The notes beneath the pieces are model-generated. The model was given only the letters and a program-made list of their open reading frames with translations. It searched no databases and had not been told where the DNA came from. A stretch of 64,000 nucleotides of DNA from the NCBI GenBank assembly GCA_910578785.1, contig CAJTSJ010000005.1, positions 36,474-100,473 on the forward strand, written 5' to 3'. The position numbers and the translations under genes are program-made. Positions 50,870-59,486 of the stretch are shown piece by piece; position 1 is the stretch's first letter; each line of letters starts with the position of its first letter. The stretch comes from an uncultured Muribaculum sp. Lineage in GTDB: Bacteria > Bacteroidota > Bacteroidia > Bacteroidales > Muribaculaceae.

Positions 50870-50911
50870 CAACAATAACGGCCGCCTCGTGAGAAGTGGC
50901 CGTTATTGTTG
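50870..50911 (+). terminator. Strong GUGA-capped hairpin upstream of the DUF6377 gene
   Basis: Arms 50870-50883 and 50898-50911 pair, and the stem continues through 50884-50888 and 50893-50897 with one C-A mismatch to a GTGA tetraloop. No long T run follows. It ends at the next gene's -33 element, so it may end an upstream transcript. Confidence 0.5.
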
Positions 50912-50942
50912 TTGTAAATATATCAGGAAAATGGTAAATTTG
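50912..50942 (+). promoter_or_regulatory. Promoter of the DUF6377-type regulator
   Basis: TTG (50912-50914), a 20-bp spacer, then TAAATTTG (50935-50942). Leader of about 16 nt to the ATG at 50966. Confidence 0.75.
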
Positions 50943-50965
50943 TTACCGATAAACATTTATTGCGT

Positions 50966-52558
50966 ATGATTACGAAATTTGGGTCAATCATGATGTTTGC
51001 CTTCTTGATGTTGGCGTTCGTGTCTTGTGCGAAAACTTCTGTTCGGAATGGGGTCCCTGCTGATATTGATGAAGCCGTTGATGCTCTCTCGGATGCGATT
51101 AACCGTAGTGGACAGATTTCGTTTCAGGTTGCCTTGCGTATTGATTCCGTAAAATCAGACCTTGCGGAGATGAGGTCTGTGGGTGATTCTCTTAGGCTGC
51201 TTACTGAATTGTCCGACATTTACACCCATTTTCAGGTAGATTCCTTCTTTAAATATTCCAATTTAGCTATAGGTTGTGCGAAAAAGCTCGGTGATATCGA
51301 ATCTGCAACTTGCTTAGAGCTAAAAAAGACAGCTTCATATCCATTAAAGTTGCATTTTAACGAGGCTGTAAACTCGTTGTCGGCGATAAATCCGGATAGC
51401 CTTAGCTTAGAAAATAAGCGTGTTTATTATGAGGCCGGTAAAAGGATATATCTCTATTTTACTACGGTTCATTCTTCCGGGTCGGTTTATGGCGACTATA
51501 TGTCAGAGTTTGCATCATATAATGATGCGTTGGTGTCTTTGGTGCCGCAGGACGACCCTTATTATAAGTTGTATCTTGGCGTCCAATACTTATGCCGTGA
51601 TGAATTGGCTCTTTGTATTGCAGTTTTGTCTGAACAGATTTCAGATATGGATATTCTGGACGAAAAATTTTCTGAAGTTGCGTCAATGCTTAGCCTGGCT
51701 TATTACCTGAGGGACAGGTATAAAATGTGGATGTTTTATATGACTTTGGCTGCAATATCAGAAACAGAACTTGCGGTAAGGGATGGAGAGGCCACACGTC
51801 GTATGGCAAGTGCGTACTATAATATTGGGGAGCATGATTATGCATACAGGCTTATGATAGAATCCGAAAAGAATGTGGCTGCAAGCGGCGCCATCATGAG
51901 AAGCGTACACATATCAGAGGATGTCCCAATGATTAGTGGCGCCTATATAAGAAGTCAAAGTGCTTCCGTAGTCAGGCTTAGCCTAATTATTGTATGTTTG
52001 CTGGCTTTGTCTGCGCTTGCTATTGTTATGCTTTACAGTAAGCAGCGGGACAGAAAGCGTCTTGCCAAAATGGCTCATAGGCTGGAGCAGGCCAATATAA
52101 CCAAGGGGGTGTATATAAGCCAGTTTTTGTCGCTTTGTTCGACATATGTAGACAAAATGGAGGATTTTAATAAGTTGGTCTCGCGAAAACTCGTTGCAGG
52201 ACAAATTGATGAACTGTTTTACCTTACCAAGACGGATAAGATTGTCAACGAACAGCGGAAATTGTTTTATGATATATTCGACGAGGCGTTTATGCGTATT
52301 TATCCGACGTTTATACAGGATGTGAATAAGCTGTTGGCGGCGGACAAGCAGTTTCAAGTAGAAGGGGAGCATCTATCTCCGGAATTGAGAATTCTTGCTT
52401 TTATGAGGCTTGGATTGGACGACAGTTCTCAGATGGCGCGTTTCCTTGGGCTTTCTGTAAACACCGTCTACACCTACCGTAATCGGATAAAGACACGAGC
52501 TTTAAACCGTGACACTTTTGAAAAAGACATAGCTGTTATAGGTAATCAGATTTCTTGA
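50966..52558 (+). CDS. Membrane-anchored DUF6377-type transcriptional regulator
   Basis: A 530-residue protein with a lipoprotein-like N-terminus (LMLAFVSCAK), a helical TPR-like periplasmic region (about 30-325), a single transmembrane helix (about 329-349, LSLIIVCLLALSALAIVMLY), a coiled coil (about 350-385), and a cytosolic part ending in a LuxR-like helix-turn-helix (SSQMARFLGLSVNTVYTYRNR). This layout, in which a lipid- or membrane-bound receptor carries its own DNA-binding end, is a Bacteroidetes design; the DUF6377 name is from memory. The signal and targets are unknown. The ATG at 50966 is preferred over a TTG two codons upstream. Confidence 0.8.
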   Translation: MITKFGSIMMFAFLMLAFVSCAKTSVRNGVPADIDEAVDALSDAINRSGQISFQVALRIDSVKSDLAEMRSVGDSLRLLTELSDIYTHFQVDSFFKYSNLAIGCAKKLGDIESATCLELKKTASYPLKLHFNEAVNSLSAINPDSLSLENKRVYYEAGKRIYLYFTTVHSSGSVYGDYMSEFASYNDALVSLVPQDDPYYKLYLGVQYLCRDELALCIAVLSEQISDMDILDEKFSEVASMLSLAYYLRDRYKMWMFYMTLAAISETELAVRDGEATRRMASAYYNIGEHDYAYRLMIESEKNVAASGAIMRSVHISEDVPMISGAYIRSQSASVVRLSLIIVCLLALSALAIVMLYSKQRDRKRLAKMAHRLEQANITKGVYISQFLSLCSTYVDKMEDFNKLVSRKLVAGQIDELFYLTKTDKIVNEQRKLFYDIFDEAFMRIYPTFIQDVNKLLAADKQFQVEGEHLSPELRILAFMRLGLDDSSQMARFLGLSVNTVYTYRNRIKTRALNRDTFEKDIAVIGNQIS

Positions 52559-52899
52559 ATTTGGTGTTAATATCAATTATTAATGTCATATTTGATGTTA
52601 TATATAATATGTGTATATGGGTTGTTAATATATTGATATTTAATGGTATAAGTAAAAATATACTGTCTAATTATTTATATTGAACCTAAAGACGACGGGA
52701 TTTTACATGACCCGGTGATAATTTTGCATCGTGTAACATAATTAATCAGTTCAAAGGTACAGGGTGCACATGGCGAATAGATCATGTGGAAATATAGGAT
52801 AGTTTGTTTTTAGTAAATTTTATCGAATTCAAGTTTTAGGTTATTGTGGGTTTAAGCCAATAGGATTGGGGGCATCTCGTGAGGGATGTCCTTTGTATA
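52559..52899. other. Intergenic region with possible small RNA
   Basis: No gene is supported. A plus-strand TAATTTTG (52719-52726) and a hairpin at 52870-52891 frame about 160 nt. A CACATG/CATGTG hairpin (52767-52772 with 52783-52788) is also present. Confidence 0.4.
52870..52891. terminator. GUGA-capped hairpin, probable terminator
   Basis: GGGCATC (52870-52876) pairs with GATGTCC (52885-52891), and the stem is extended inward to a GTGA tetraloop (52879-52882). CTTTGTATATT follows. It lies between the DUF6377 gene and the converging glycosyltransferase-like gene. Confidence 0.6.
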
Positions 52900-53496
52900 T
52901 TATATATTGTGAAACAGCATTGAATATTTACTCGACATTGATTGTATGTCAGTTTGTTCGATGACGTATATTGGAGTTGCGTCGAAGAATGTGTTGGATG
53001 CCGTTTTTGCTACAGACTCGTTCGGTGCTACGACAAACAGCAAATCCCACATGCTGAACATTGCATTAAACAGCCGTCGGTTGTAATTATTTCGTTTTAT
53101 AATTGCCGGGTGATGGTTCATTACGGGGAAATCAGGTGATAATGTGATGACGGTTGGAATTTGCATTTTAATTAGCGCGTCGGCCAGCAATGGCAGATTA
53201 AAGAAGTCCATGTGTGCATTATTAATATGTACTATATCTGGCCGTGCATATCCTATGTTGTCAATCAGTGTGGATGTGGAGCGTGTCGAGTGCATCATGT
53301 GCGTGTCGCCAATATATGCCAAAGCTTTATGGACTTTTCGCTCAATGGAATTTCCTATTGGATAAACACTGCAAATCTCGGATTCTACACCGGAGGCTTC
53401 CGCTAATGCTGTATGGCATGTGTCGCCCGATCCGCAAGCCATAATGATTGAACGTGTTATGTCAGACAGGTTATAGTCGATTAGAAATAGCTCCAT
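52900..53496 (-). CDS. Short glycosyltransferase-like protein, function unclear
   Basis: A 198-residue protein. It opens MELFLIDYNLSDITRSI, and the middle ARPDIVHINNAHMDFFNLPLL resembles the donor-side PDxVHxHN segment of GT4-type glycosyltransferases, with IPTVITLSPDFPVMNHHPA after it. GT4 enzymes are about 350-400 residues, so this one lacks the C-terminal Rossmann half. It may be a degenerate or truncated relative, or a domain protein of other function. The ATG at 53496, after an AT-rich leader, is preferred over one 11 codons upstream. Its only neighbour of note is guaB, divergent. Confidence 0.5.
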   Translation of the reverse strand: MELFLIDYNLSDITRSIIMACGSGDTCHTALAEASGVESEICSVYPIGNSIERKVHKALAYIGDTHMMHSTRSTSTLIDNIGYARPDIVHINNAHMDFFNLPLLADALIKMQIPTVITLSPDFPVMNHHPAIIKRNNYNRRLFNAMFSMWDLLFVVAPNESVAKTASNTFFDATPIYVIEQTDIQSMSSKYSMLFHNI

Positions 53497-53589
53497 TATT
53501 ATAATAAGATGTGTTAAGACTTTGTCCATGCAAAAGTCATTTGCACGGCACTTGTAAAATTAATAACGCAAATCATATGTGAAAAATTT

Positions 53590-53618
53590 TTTGTTGCCAA
53601 TAAAAATCATTAACTTTG
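53590..53618 (+). promoter_or_regulatory. guaB promoter
   Basis: TTTG (53590-53593), a 17-bp spacer, then TAACTTTG (53611-53618). Spacing is slightly short. It lies 27 bp before the ATG at 53646. Confidence 0.55.
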
Positions 53619-53645
53619 TGCGCAATAAAATTCCATATTACCAGT

Positions 53646-55127
53646 ATGTCATTTATTGCAGATAGAGTAAAGATGGATGGACTTACATTTGATGATGTCC
53701 TCCTAATTCCGGCCTATTCGGAAGTCCTTCCGCGTGACGTGAAATTGGCCACGCGTTTTTCCCGCAACATAGTGCTTAATGTGCCTTTGGTATCGGCCGC
53801 CATGGATACGGTGACTGAAGCCCGCCTTGCGATTGCCATTGCCCGCGAGGGAGGAATCGGCGTAGTGCATAAGAATATGCCTATAGCAGAACAGGCTCGT
53901 CAGGTACACGCTGTAAAAAGAGCTGAGAACGGCATGATTTATGACCCTGTCACGATTAAACGCGGTAGCACAGTTCGTGATGCCCTGGCTATGATGGAAG
54001 AATACCACATCGGAGGTATACCTGTGGTGGATGATAAGGGCCATTTAGTTGGAATCGTGACAAACCGAGACCTCAGATTTGAGCGGGATCTTGATCGTAA
54101 GATTGACGAAGTGATGACCTCTGAAAATCTGGTTACTACCAACCAGTCGACGAACTTGGAGGAGGCCGCCGCTATCCTGCAGGAGCATAAGATTGAAAAG
54201 TTGCCAGTAGTGGACAATGAAGGCAAGCTTATCGGACTTGTTACTTACAAGGATATTACAAAAGCAAAAGATAAGCCTAATGCATGTAAAGACGCGCTTG
54301 GCCGTCTTCGCGTAGCTGCAGGCGTGGGAGTCACTCCTGATGTTATGGACCGTGTAGATGCGCTTGTCAGCGCAGGTGTCGATGCGATTGTAATCGATAC
54401 TGCACATGGACATTCTAAAGGTGTGGTCGGCGTTTTGCGTCGTGTAAAGGAGAAATACCCCAATTTGGATGTTGTTGTCGGTAATATCGCAACCGGTGAA
54501 GCCGCTCGTTACCTTGTTGATAATGGTGCAGATGGTGTCAAGGTTGGTATTGGTCCGGGCTCAATCTGTACTACCCGTGTCATTGCCGGTGTAGGAGTTC
54601 CGCAGTTGTCTGCTGTATATGATGTGGCAAAGGCTTTGGCCGACACTGATGTGCCGTTGATAGCCGACGGCGGTATCCGCTACTCCGGAGATATTGTAAA
54701 GGCATTGGCCGCCGGCGCACATTCAGTGATGCTCGGAGGTATGCTTGCCGGTGTTGAAGAGTCTCCTGGCGATACAATTATATATAATGGCCGTAAGTAT
54801 AAGGCTTATCGTGGAATGGGATCGCTTGAAGCTATGGAAAAAGGCTCGAAAGACCGTTATTTCCAGGGAGGGGAGACCGATGCCAGAAAGCTCGTTCCGG
54901 AAGGCATCGCCGCCAGAGTTCCGTTCAAGGGTTCGCTCTATGAGGTTACCTATCAGATGCTTGGCGGATTGCGTGCCGGAATGGGATATTGTGGAGCATC
55001 TAATATCGAAGCATTGCATAATGCGAAGTTTACGCGCATAACCAATGCCGGTGTGGCTGAAAGTCATCCGCACGATGTCGCGATTACAAGTGAGGCTCCG
55101 AACTACAGCGCGGCTTCAAATCATTAA
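53646..55127 (+). CDS. guaB: Inosine-5'-monophosphate dehydrogenase
   Basis: A 493-residue IMP dehydrogenase that commits IMP to GMP synthesis. The TIM barrel starts GLTFDDVLLIPAYSEVLP and contains the catalytic cysteine loop GPGSICTTRVIAGVGVP and the GADGVKVGIG phosphate region. Two CBS domains are inserted at about 95-215 (YDPVTIKRGSTVRDALAMME and NQSTNLEEAAAILQE), the usual nucleotide-sensing module. The ATG at 53646 matches the family N-terminus MSFIADRVKMDGLT. A 13-bp terminator-like hairpin follows the stop. Confidence 0.97.
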   Translation: MSFIADRVKMDGLTFDDVLLIPAYSEVLPRDVKLATRFSRNIVLNVPLVSAAMDTVTEARLAIAIAREGGIGVVHKNMPIAEQARQVHAVKRAENGMIYDPVTIKRGSTVRDALAMMEEYHIGGIPVVDDKGHLVGIVTNRDLRFERDLDRKIDEVMTSENLVTTNQSTNLEEAAAILQEHKIEKLPVVDNEGKLIGLVTYKDITKAKDKPNACKDALGRLRVAAGVGVTPDVMDRVDALVSAGVDAIVIDTAHGHSKGVVGVLRRVKEKYPNLDVVVGNIATGEAARYLVDNGADGVKVGIGPGSICTTRVIAGVGVPQLSAVYDVAKALADTDVPLIADGGIRYSGDIVKALAAGAHSVMLGGMLAGVEESPGDTIIYNGRKYKAYRGMGSLEAMEKGSKDRYFQGGETDARKLVPEGIAARVPFKGSLYEVTYQMLGGLRAGMGYCGASNIEALHNAKFTRITNAGVAESHPHDVAITSEAPNYSAASNH

Positions 55128-55154
55128 TATTTCCTTTTAGGATAACCATACATT

Positions 55155-55200
55155 TATAGAGATATAATAATGGGCTGACGGCTCACGTTATATCTCTATA
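55155..55200 (+). terminator. guaB terminator
   Basis: A perfect 13-bp stem (55155-55167 with 55188-55200) with a 20-nt loop, followed by AGTTTTAAAT. Confidence 0.6.
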
Positions 55201-55230
55201 AGTTTTAAATGACGTATAATTGTTGCTGAA

Positions 55231-57159
55231 ATGAGAAAGGTATTGCTCTCAGCCGGTTTGTTGGCAGTAATGTTGCCCTCCGTAGCTAAAAAGAATAATA
55301 ATCCGGTGCTGATGACAGTTGATGGAAAGGATGTCCCGGTGAGCGAATTCTTGTATTTGTATGGAAAGAATACTGGACAACAGCAGTCTAAAATGACGGT
55401 TGACGAGTATTTGGATTTGTTTGTTGTGTATAAACTGAAAGTGGCTGATGCCGAATCTGCAGGTTTGGACACTGTCGCATCGTTTAAAAACGAATATAAC
55501 GGCTATCGCTTAGATTTGGCTAAACCTTATCTCAGGGACCAGGAGGCCGAGGATTCTATGGTTCTTGAAGCCTATGAGCATAAAAAGCGGGAGGTCGACG
55601 TTAGCCATATTATGGTTGCTAAGGGTAAGTCGCCTGAAGAGAATTCTGTCCAGATTGCAAAGCTTGACAGTATAAGAACTGCGATTATTGGCGGGGCTGA
55701 TTTCGGAGAGGCCGCGCGGAATTATTCTATTGACCGTGCAGTTATGCGCAATAACGGGCATATGGGGTGGCTTATGGCGGACAGGGTGCCGTATTCATTT
55801 GAAAAGGCCGCCTATGATACGCCTGTCGGTCAGATATCTGATGTGATAGAGACTCCGTTTGGATACCACATCGTAAGGGTAGAGAATGAGCGTCAGGCAA
55901 GCGGGGAAGTTTTAGCACAGCATATTTTGAAATTAACTCAAGGGCGTCCTGAAGCGGAAGTTCCGGCAATTAAGTCGTCGATAGATTCCATTTATAATTA
56001 TCTGATTGCTTCCGGAGATGCCGCAGACTTCAATGAAGTGGCAAAACGCGAGAGTGAGGATCCTGGATCAGCGTCAAATGGGGGAATGCTTCCTTGGTTT
56101 GGAAGAGGCCGAATGGTTCCTGAATTTGAAAATGTCGCATTTTCGTTGAATGACGGTGAGATTTCAGAACCATTTAAGACTTCTTACGGATTTCATATTA
56201 TTAAAAAACTTGATCATAAGGCGGTTCCGGAGCTTGAAGAGGTCCGCAATTCTATATTGTCGGCAATGGCTAAAGACGGAAGGCTCCAGGATATAGCAGT
56301 CCGCAGATATAATAGGCTTCGTTCTGATTATGACGTCAGCCTTAATGAGACTAATGTGTTGAGAATAAAGAACGCTTTCAGTCAAAACAATGGGCTTGAT
56401 TCGTCAATTATAGCACAACTTAAGACGGCTCCTTTACCTTTGGGAGTAATTGCCGGCGTTGAGTTTACGCCTAAGGATATTTTGCCGGCCGGTGCTTCAC
56501 CTGTTTCGACTTCCAAAAGTGCGGAATCATACATAGACGAGTTAATTGACGAATATGTCTATTCACGTATAACTGAACTCGAATTGGTTCGTCTGGAGCG
56601 TGAAAACCCTGAATTCAGAAACTTGCTTAAAGAGTATTATGATGGAATTCTGCTCTTCGAAATATCCAATAGAAGAGTATGGGAAGCCGCTTCCAATGAT
56701 GAAGAGGGACTTGAAAAGTATTTTAATGAGCATCGCAATAAATACGACTTTAATACGCCCAAATATAAAGGCTATATAATTTATTCTGTTTCAGATTCCG
56801 TACATAATGAACTAAACTCAATAATTAATCGTGAAAAGCCCGACATTGACAGGATTGTGGATATAATTGCCGAAAAGTTCGACGGCAATGCCAAAATAGA
56901 AAAAGTTATTGTGTCCAAGGGTGAGAACCGGCTTGTCGATGCGGTGGTATTTGATGGCGAAAAACCGGAATTGAGAGGGAAGTTTAAGTATTATACATTA
57001 TATAATGGCAAAGTAATCGACCATCCTGAAGAGATGTCGGATGTCCGTGGCAATGTTATAGCCGATTACCAGGCCGAACTTGAGCGAAGATGGGTAAAGG
57101 AACTGAAGTCTAAATATCCCGTAAAAATAAATAAAAATCAATTAAAGAAATTGCGTTAA
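55231..57159 (+). CDS. Periplasmic peptidyl-prolyl isomerase with two parvulin domains
   Basis: A 642-residue exported protein (signal peptide about 1-19). Two PpiC-type parvulin domains follow one another: residues about 120-215 (DVSHIMVAKGKSPEE, GHMGWLMADRVPYSFEKA, FGYHIVRVENE) and about 220-335 (AQHILKLTQG, GGMLPWFGRGRMVPEFENVAF, YGFHIIKKLDHK). The C-terminal half is a helical chaperone-like region. SurA/PpiD-like proteins escort outer-membrane barrel proteins. It is the first of three related genes ending in OstA, a gene set for outer-membrane assembly. Confidence 0.9.
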   Translation: MRKVLLSAGLLAVMLPSVAKKNNNPVLMTVDGKDVPVSEFLYLYGKNTGQQQSKMTVDEYLDLFVVYKLKVADAESAGLDTVASFKNEYNGYRLDLAKPYLRDQEAEDSMVLEAYEHKKREVDVSHIMVAKGKSPEENSVQIAKLDSIRTAIIGGADFGEAARNYSIDRAVMRNNGHMGWLMADRVPYSFEKAAYDTPVGQISDVIETPFGYHIVRVENERQASGEVLAQHILKLTQGRPEAEVPAIKSSIDSIYNYLIASGDAADFNEVAKRESEDPGSASNGGMLPWFGRGRMVPEFENVAFSLNDGEISEPFKTSYGFHIIKKLDHKAVPELEEVRNSILSAMAKDGRLQDIAVRRYNRLRSDYDVSLNETNVLRIKNAFSQNNGLDSSIIAQLKTAPLPLGVIAGVEFTPKDILPAGASPVSTSKSAESYIDELIDEYVYSRITELELVRLERENPEFRNLLKEYYDGILLFEISNRRVWEAASNDEEGLEKYFNEHRNKYDFNTPKYKGYIIYSVSDSVHNELNSIINREKPDIDRIVDIIAEKFDGNAKIEKVIVSKGENRLVDAVVFDGEKPELRGKFKYYTLYNGKVIDHPEEMSDVRGNVIADYQAELERRWVKELKSKYPVKINKNQLKKLR

Positions 57160-57216
57160 ATTAAATTTTAGTAATTTTGAAAGTTGTTTTATCCCGTTAA
57201 GGATATTGTTAAAAAT

Positions 57217-58092
57217 ATGAGCAGACATATCGGTTCACATTATGCAATATTTTGTGCTATGATTCTGTCCGCCTCTTGCGGTCGGAGCCATGGCGATTGT
57301 AATGTGTCCGATTCTGTTTTAGCGCGAGTCGGCAACTCTGTGTTGACCGCTGAAGAGCTGTCGTCGGCAATGCCTTTCGGTTTGTCGCATGAGGACAGCG
57401 TAAAATTCGTCAGAGGATATGTCCGCACGTGGATTGACAATAAGCTTGTAGGAGAAGTTGCCATAAACAATATACCTGACAGCAAATCGATTGACCGAAT
57501 GGTCGATGACTATCGTACGGAATTAATAATGTGGGAGTATCGCAAGATTATGCTTGACCAGCATGCCCCGTCGTTTCTTTGCGAGGATTCCTTAAAGGCG
57601 TATTATGAGAAGTATTCCGGTGATTGGGTTAACGAAACGCCGTTGCTGAAAGGTATTTTTGTAAGGGTTCCGGAAGCGGATGCCCATATCGATGATATTC
57701 GAAAATGGTATAAGTCTAATAAGACATCAGATCTTGAAAGTCTTGAAAAATATACGCTTTCCGAAACCGTCGAATATGACTATTTCCGAGAACAATGGAT
57801 TGAATGGACGGCCTTAAAAAGTAAGATTCCCTTTCCCGATAATTTTTCGCCTGATGATTATTGGAAGAATCATAAAGTTTATGAGACATCACAGGACGGG
57901 CAGTTATATATGCTTAGTGTGTCGGAATATTTGCCAGTTAAATCCGCGAAACCTTACGAAGTGGCGATAGGCGACATCAAGGACCGTCTGTCCAATGAGC
58001 GCCGATTGCAGTACGATAGACAACTTAAGGATGAATTGTTTAACAAAGGCATAAAATCGGGTGACGTAGAACTCAATGTTATCCTTGATTAA
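57217..58092 (+). CDS. SurA-like periplasmic lipoprotein without a clear isomerase domain
   Basis: A 291-residue protein with a lipoprotein signal peptide (LSASC, Cys20). The body is a SurA N-like helical domain (AVNSVLTAEELSSAMPFG-like segment, VRTWIDNKLVGEVAIN), then a degenerate region (LLKGIFVRVPEADA) lacking the GG-x-GW and FGYHI motifs of parvulins, and a C-terminal helix KPYEVAIGDIKDRLSNERR. It may be a chaperone that has lost isomerase activity. The ATG at 57217 replaces an upstream in-frame start so that the lipobox is intact. It lies 57 bp after the first PPIase gene and 35 bp before the next. Confidence 0.8.
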   Translation: MSRHIGSHYAIFCAMILSASCGRSHGDCNVSDSVLARVGNSVLTAEELSSAMPFGLSHEDSVKFVRGYVRTWIDNKLVGEVAINNIPDSKSIDRMVDDYRTELIMWEYRKIMLDQHAPSFLCEDSLKAYYEKYSGDWVNETPLLKGIFVRVPEADAHIDDIRKWYKSNKTSDLESLEKYTLSETVEYDYFREQWIEWTALKSKIPFPDNFSPDDYWKNHKVYETSQDGQLYMLSVSEYLPVKSAKPYEVAIGDIKDRLSNERRLQYDRQLKDELFNKGIKSGDVELNVILD

Positions 58093-58127
58093 AATTTAGT
58101 CAGAATTAAATATAAAACCGAAATAAC

Positions 58128-59486
58128 GTGAAATTATTAAAATCAATCTCAGTTTGCGTCTTCAGCGCGCTTGCATTGTCAATGATGGCTCAGAACAACA
58201 TTATTGATGAAGTGGTTTGGTGGATTGGAGATCAGCCGATTTACAAGTCGGATGTAGAGGAGATGTATCAGACCATGCAACAGCATCGTTCAGATATTGA
58301 CGGTGACCCGTATTGTGTGATTCCGGAAGAACTTGCTATAGAGAAACTGTTCCTTCATCAGGCAGAACTTGACTCTATTGAGGTCCCCAATAGTCAGTTG
58401 ATGTCGGAAGTTGAGAATCAGATCAATTACATGATCATGCAACTCGGCTCGCAAGACAAGCTGGAGGAGTATTACCACCGCTCAATGCCGGAAATCCGCG
58501 AAATGCTCATAGAGATGATGCGTAATAGAAGTATGGTAGAACAGGTGCAGTCTGATTTGACTAAAGAGGTCAAGGCAACTCCGTCGGATGTACGTAAATA
58601 TTTTAGCGAACTTCCAAAAGACAGTGTGCCATTTGTGCCGTTACAGGTCGAAGTTCAGATTTTGACAATCAACCCCATAATTCCGCGAGAGGAGATTGAC
58701 GAGGTGAAAGCCCGATTACGCGACTACACAGACCGTATCAATAAAGGCGAGTCGGAATTTTCTACACTTGCCATCTTATATTCAGAAGATAGAGGAAGTG
58801 GAATTAGAGGTGGTGAGACCGGATTTATGAGCAAAAGTTCCCTTGACCCAGAATATGCGGCCGTTGCTTTTAATCTTAACGACACAAAGAAAATTTCTAA
58901 AATTGTACAATCGGAGTTCGGATATCACATAATACAGCTAATAGAAAAACGTGGTGACAGAATTAATACCCGTCACATCCTGTTGCGTCCGAAAGTTAAC
59001 AATAAGGATTTGACAGAGGCTGTCACGAGGTTGGATTCTTTACATGCCGACATATTGGCTGAAAAATTCACGTTTGAAGATGCCGTATACTTGTCTCAAG
59101 ATAAGGATACCAGAAGGAACAAAGGTCAGATGGTTAATGATGAGACTGGTACGACAAAATTTGAAATGTCGCATTTGCCTCAGGAGATTTCGCGCATAGT
59201 CAATGATATGACTGTAGGAGAAATATCCAAGCCTTTTATCATGAAGGATCCTAAGAAGAATACTGACATTGTCGCTATGATAAAATTGTCAAACCGTATA
59301 CCTGCACACAGAGCTAATCTTAGCGAAGACTATCAGTTGATTCTAAACATGTATGAATCTGCCGCGAAAGAAAAGATTGTTCGCGATTGGGTGGAAAAGA
59401 AGATAAAAGATACTTACGTCCGAATCGAGGATAATTGGCGTAATTGCGAGTTTAAGCATAAAGGATGGATAAAAACCTCCAATTGA
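58128..59486 (+). CDS. SurA-like peptidyl-prolyl isomerase
   Basis: A 452-residue periplasmic protein starting with GTG. A signal peptide is followed by a SurA N-terminal domain (NIIDEVVWWIGDQPIYKSD, AIEKLFLHQAELDSIEV). One parvulin domain follows (about 175-280: VEVQILTINPIIP, GGETGFMSKSSLDPEYAAVAF, FGYHIIQLIEKRGD), and a second, weaker copy lies at about 285-400 (NTRHILLRPKVNNKD, NKGQMVNDETG). It probably escorts outer-membrane proteins. The stop overlaps the OstA start as TGATG. Confidence 0.9.
   Translation: MKLLKSISVCVFSALALSMMAQNNIIDEVVWWIGDQPIYKSDVEEMYQTMQQHRSDIDGDPYCVIPEELAIEKLFLHQAELDSIEVPNSQLMSEVENQINYMIMQLGSQDKLEEYYHRSMPEIREMLIEMMRNRSMVEQVQSDLTKEVKATPSDVRKYFSELPKDSVPFVPLQVEVQILTINPIIPREEIDEVKARLRDYTDRINKGESEFSTLAILYSEDRGSGIRGGETGFMSKSSLDPEYAAVAFNLNDTKKISKIVQSEFGYHIIQLIEKRGDRINTRHILLRPKVNNKDLTEAVTRLDSLHADILAEKFTFEDAVYLSQDKDTRRNKGQMVNDETGTTKFEMSHLPQEISRIVNDMTVGEISKPFIMKDPKKNTDIVAMIKLSNRIPAHRANLSEDYQLILNMYESAAKEKIVRDWVEKKIKDTYVRIEDNWRNCEFKHKGWIKTSN

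Larger units (their letters stand above)
50413..50965. other. Long AT-rich intergenic region between BASS and DUF6377 genes
   Basis: No gene is supported in these 553 bases. It contains a 12-bp hairpin with a 5-nt loop (50470-50481 with 50487-50498), a TAGGTTTG (50846-50853), the hairpin at 50870-50911, and promoters at both ends. Confidence 0.5.
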
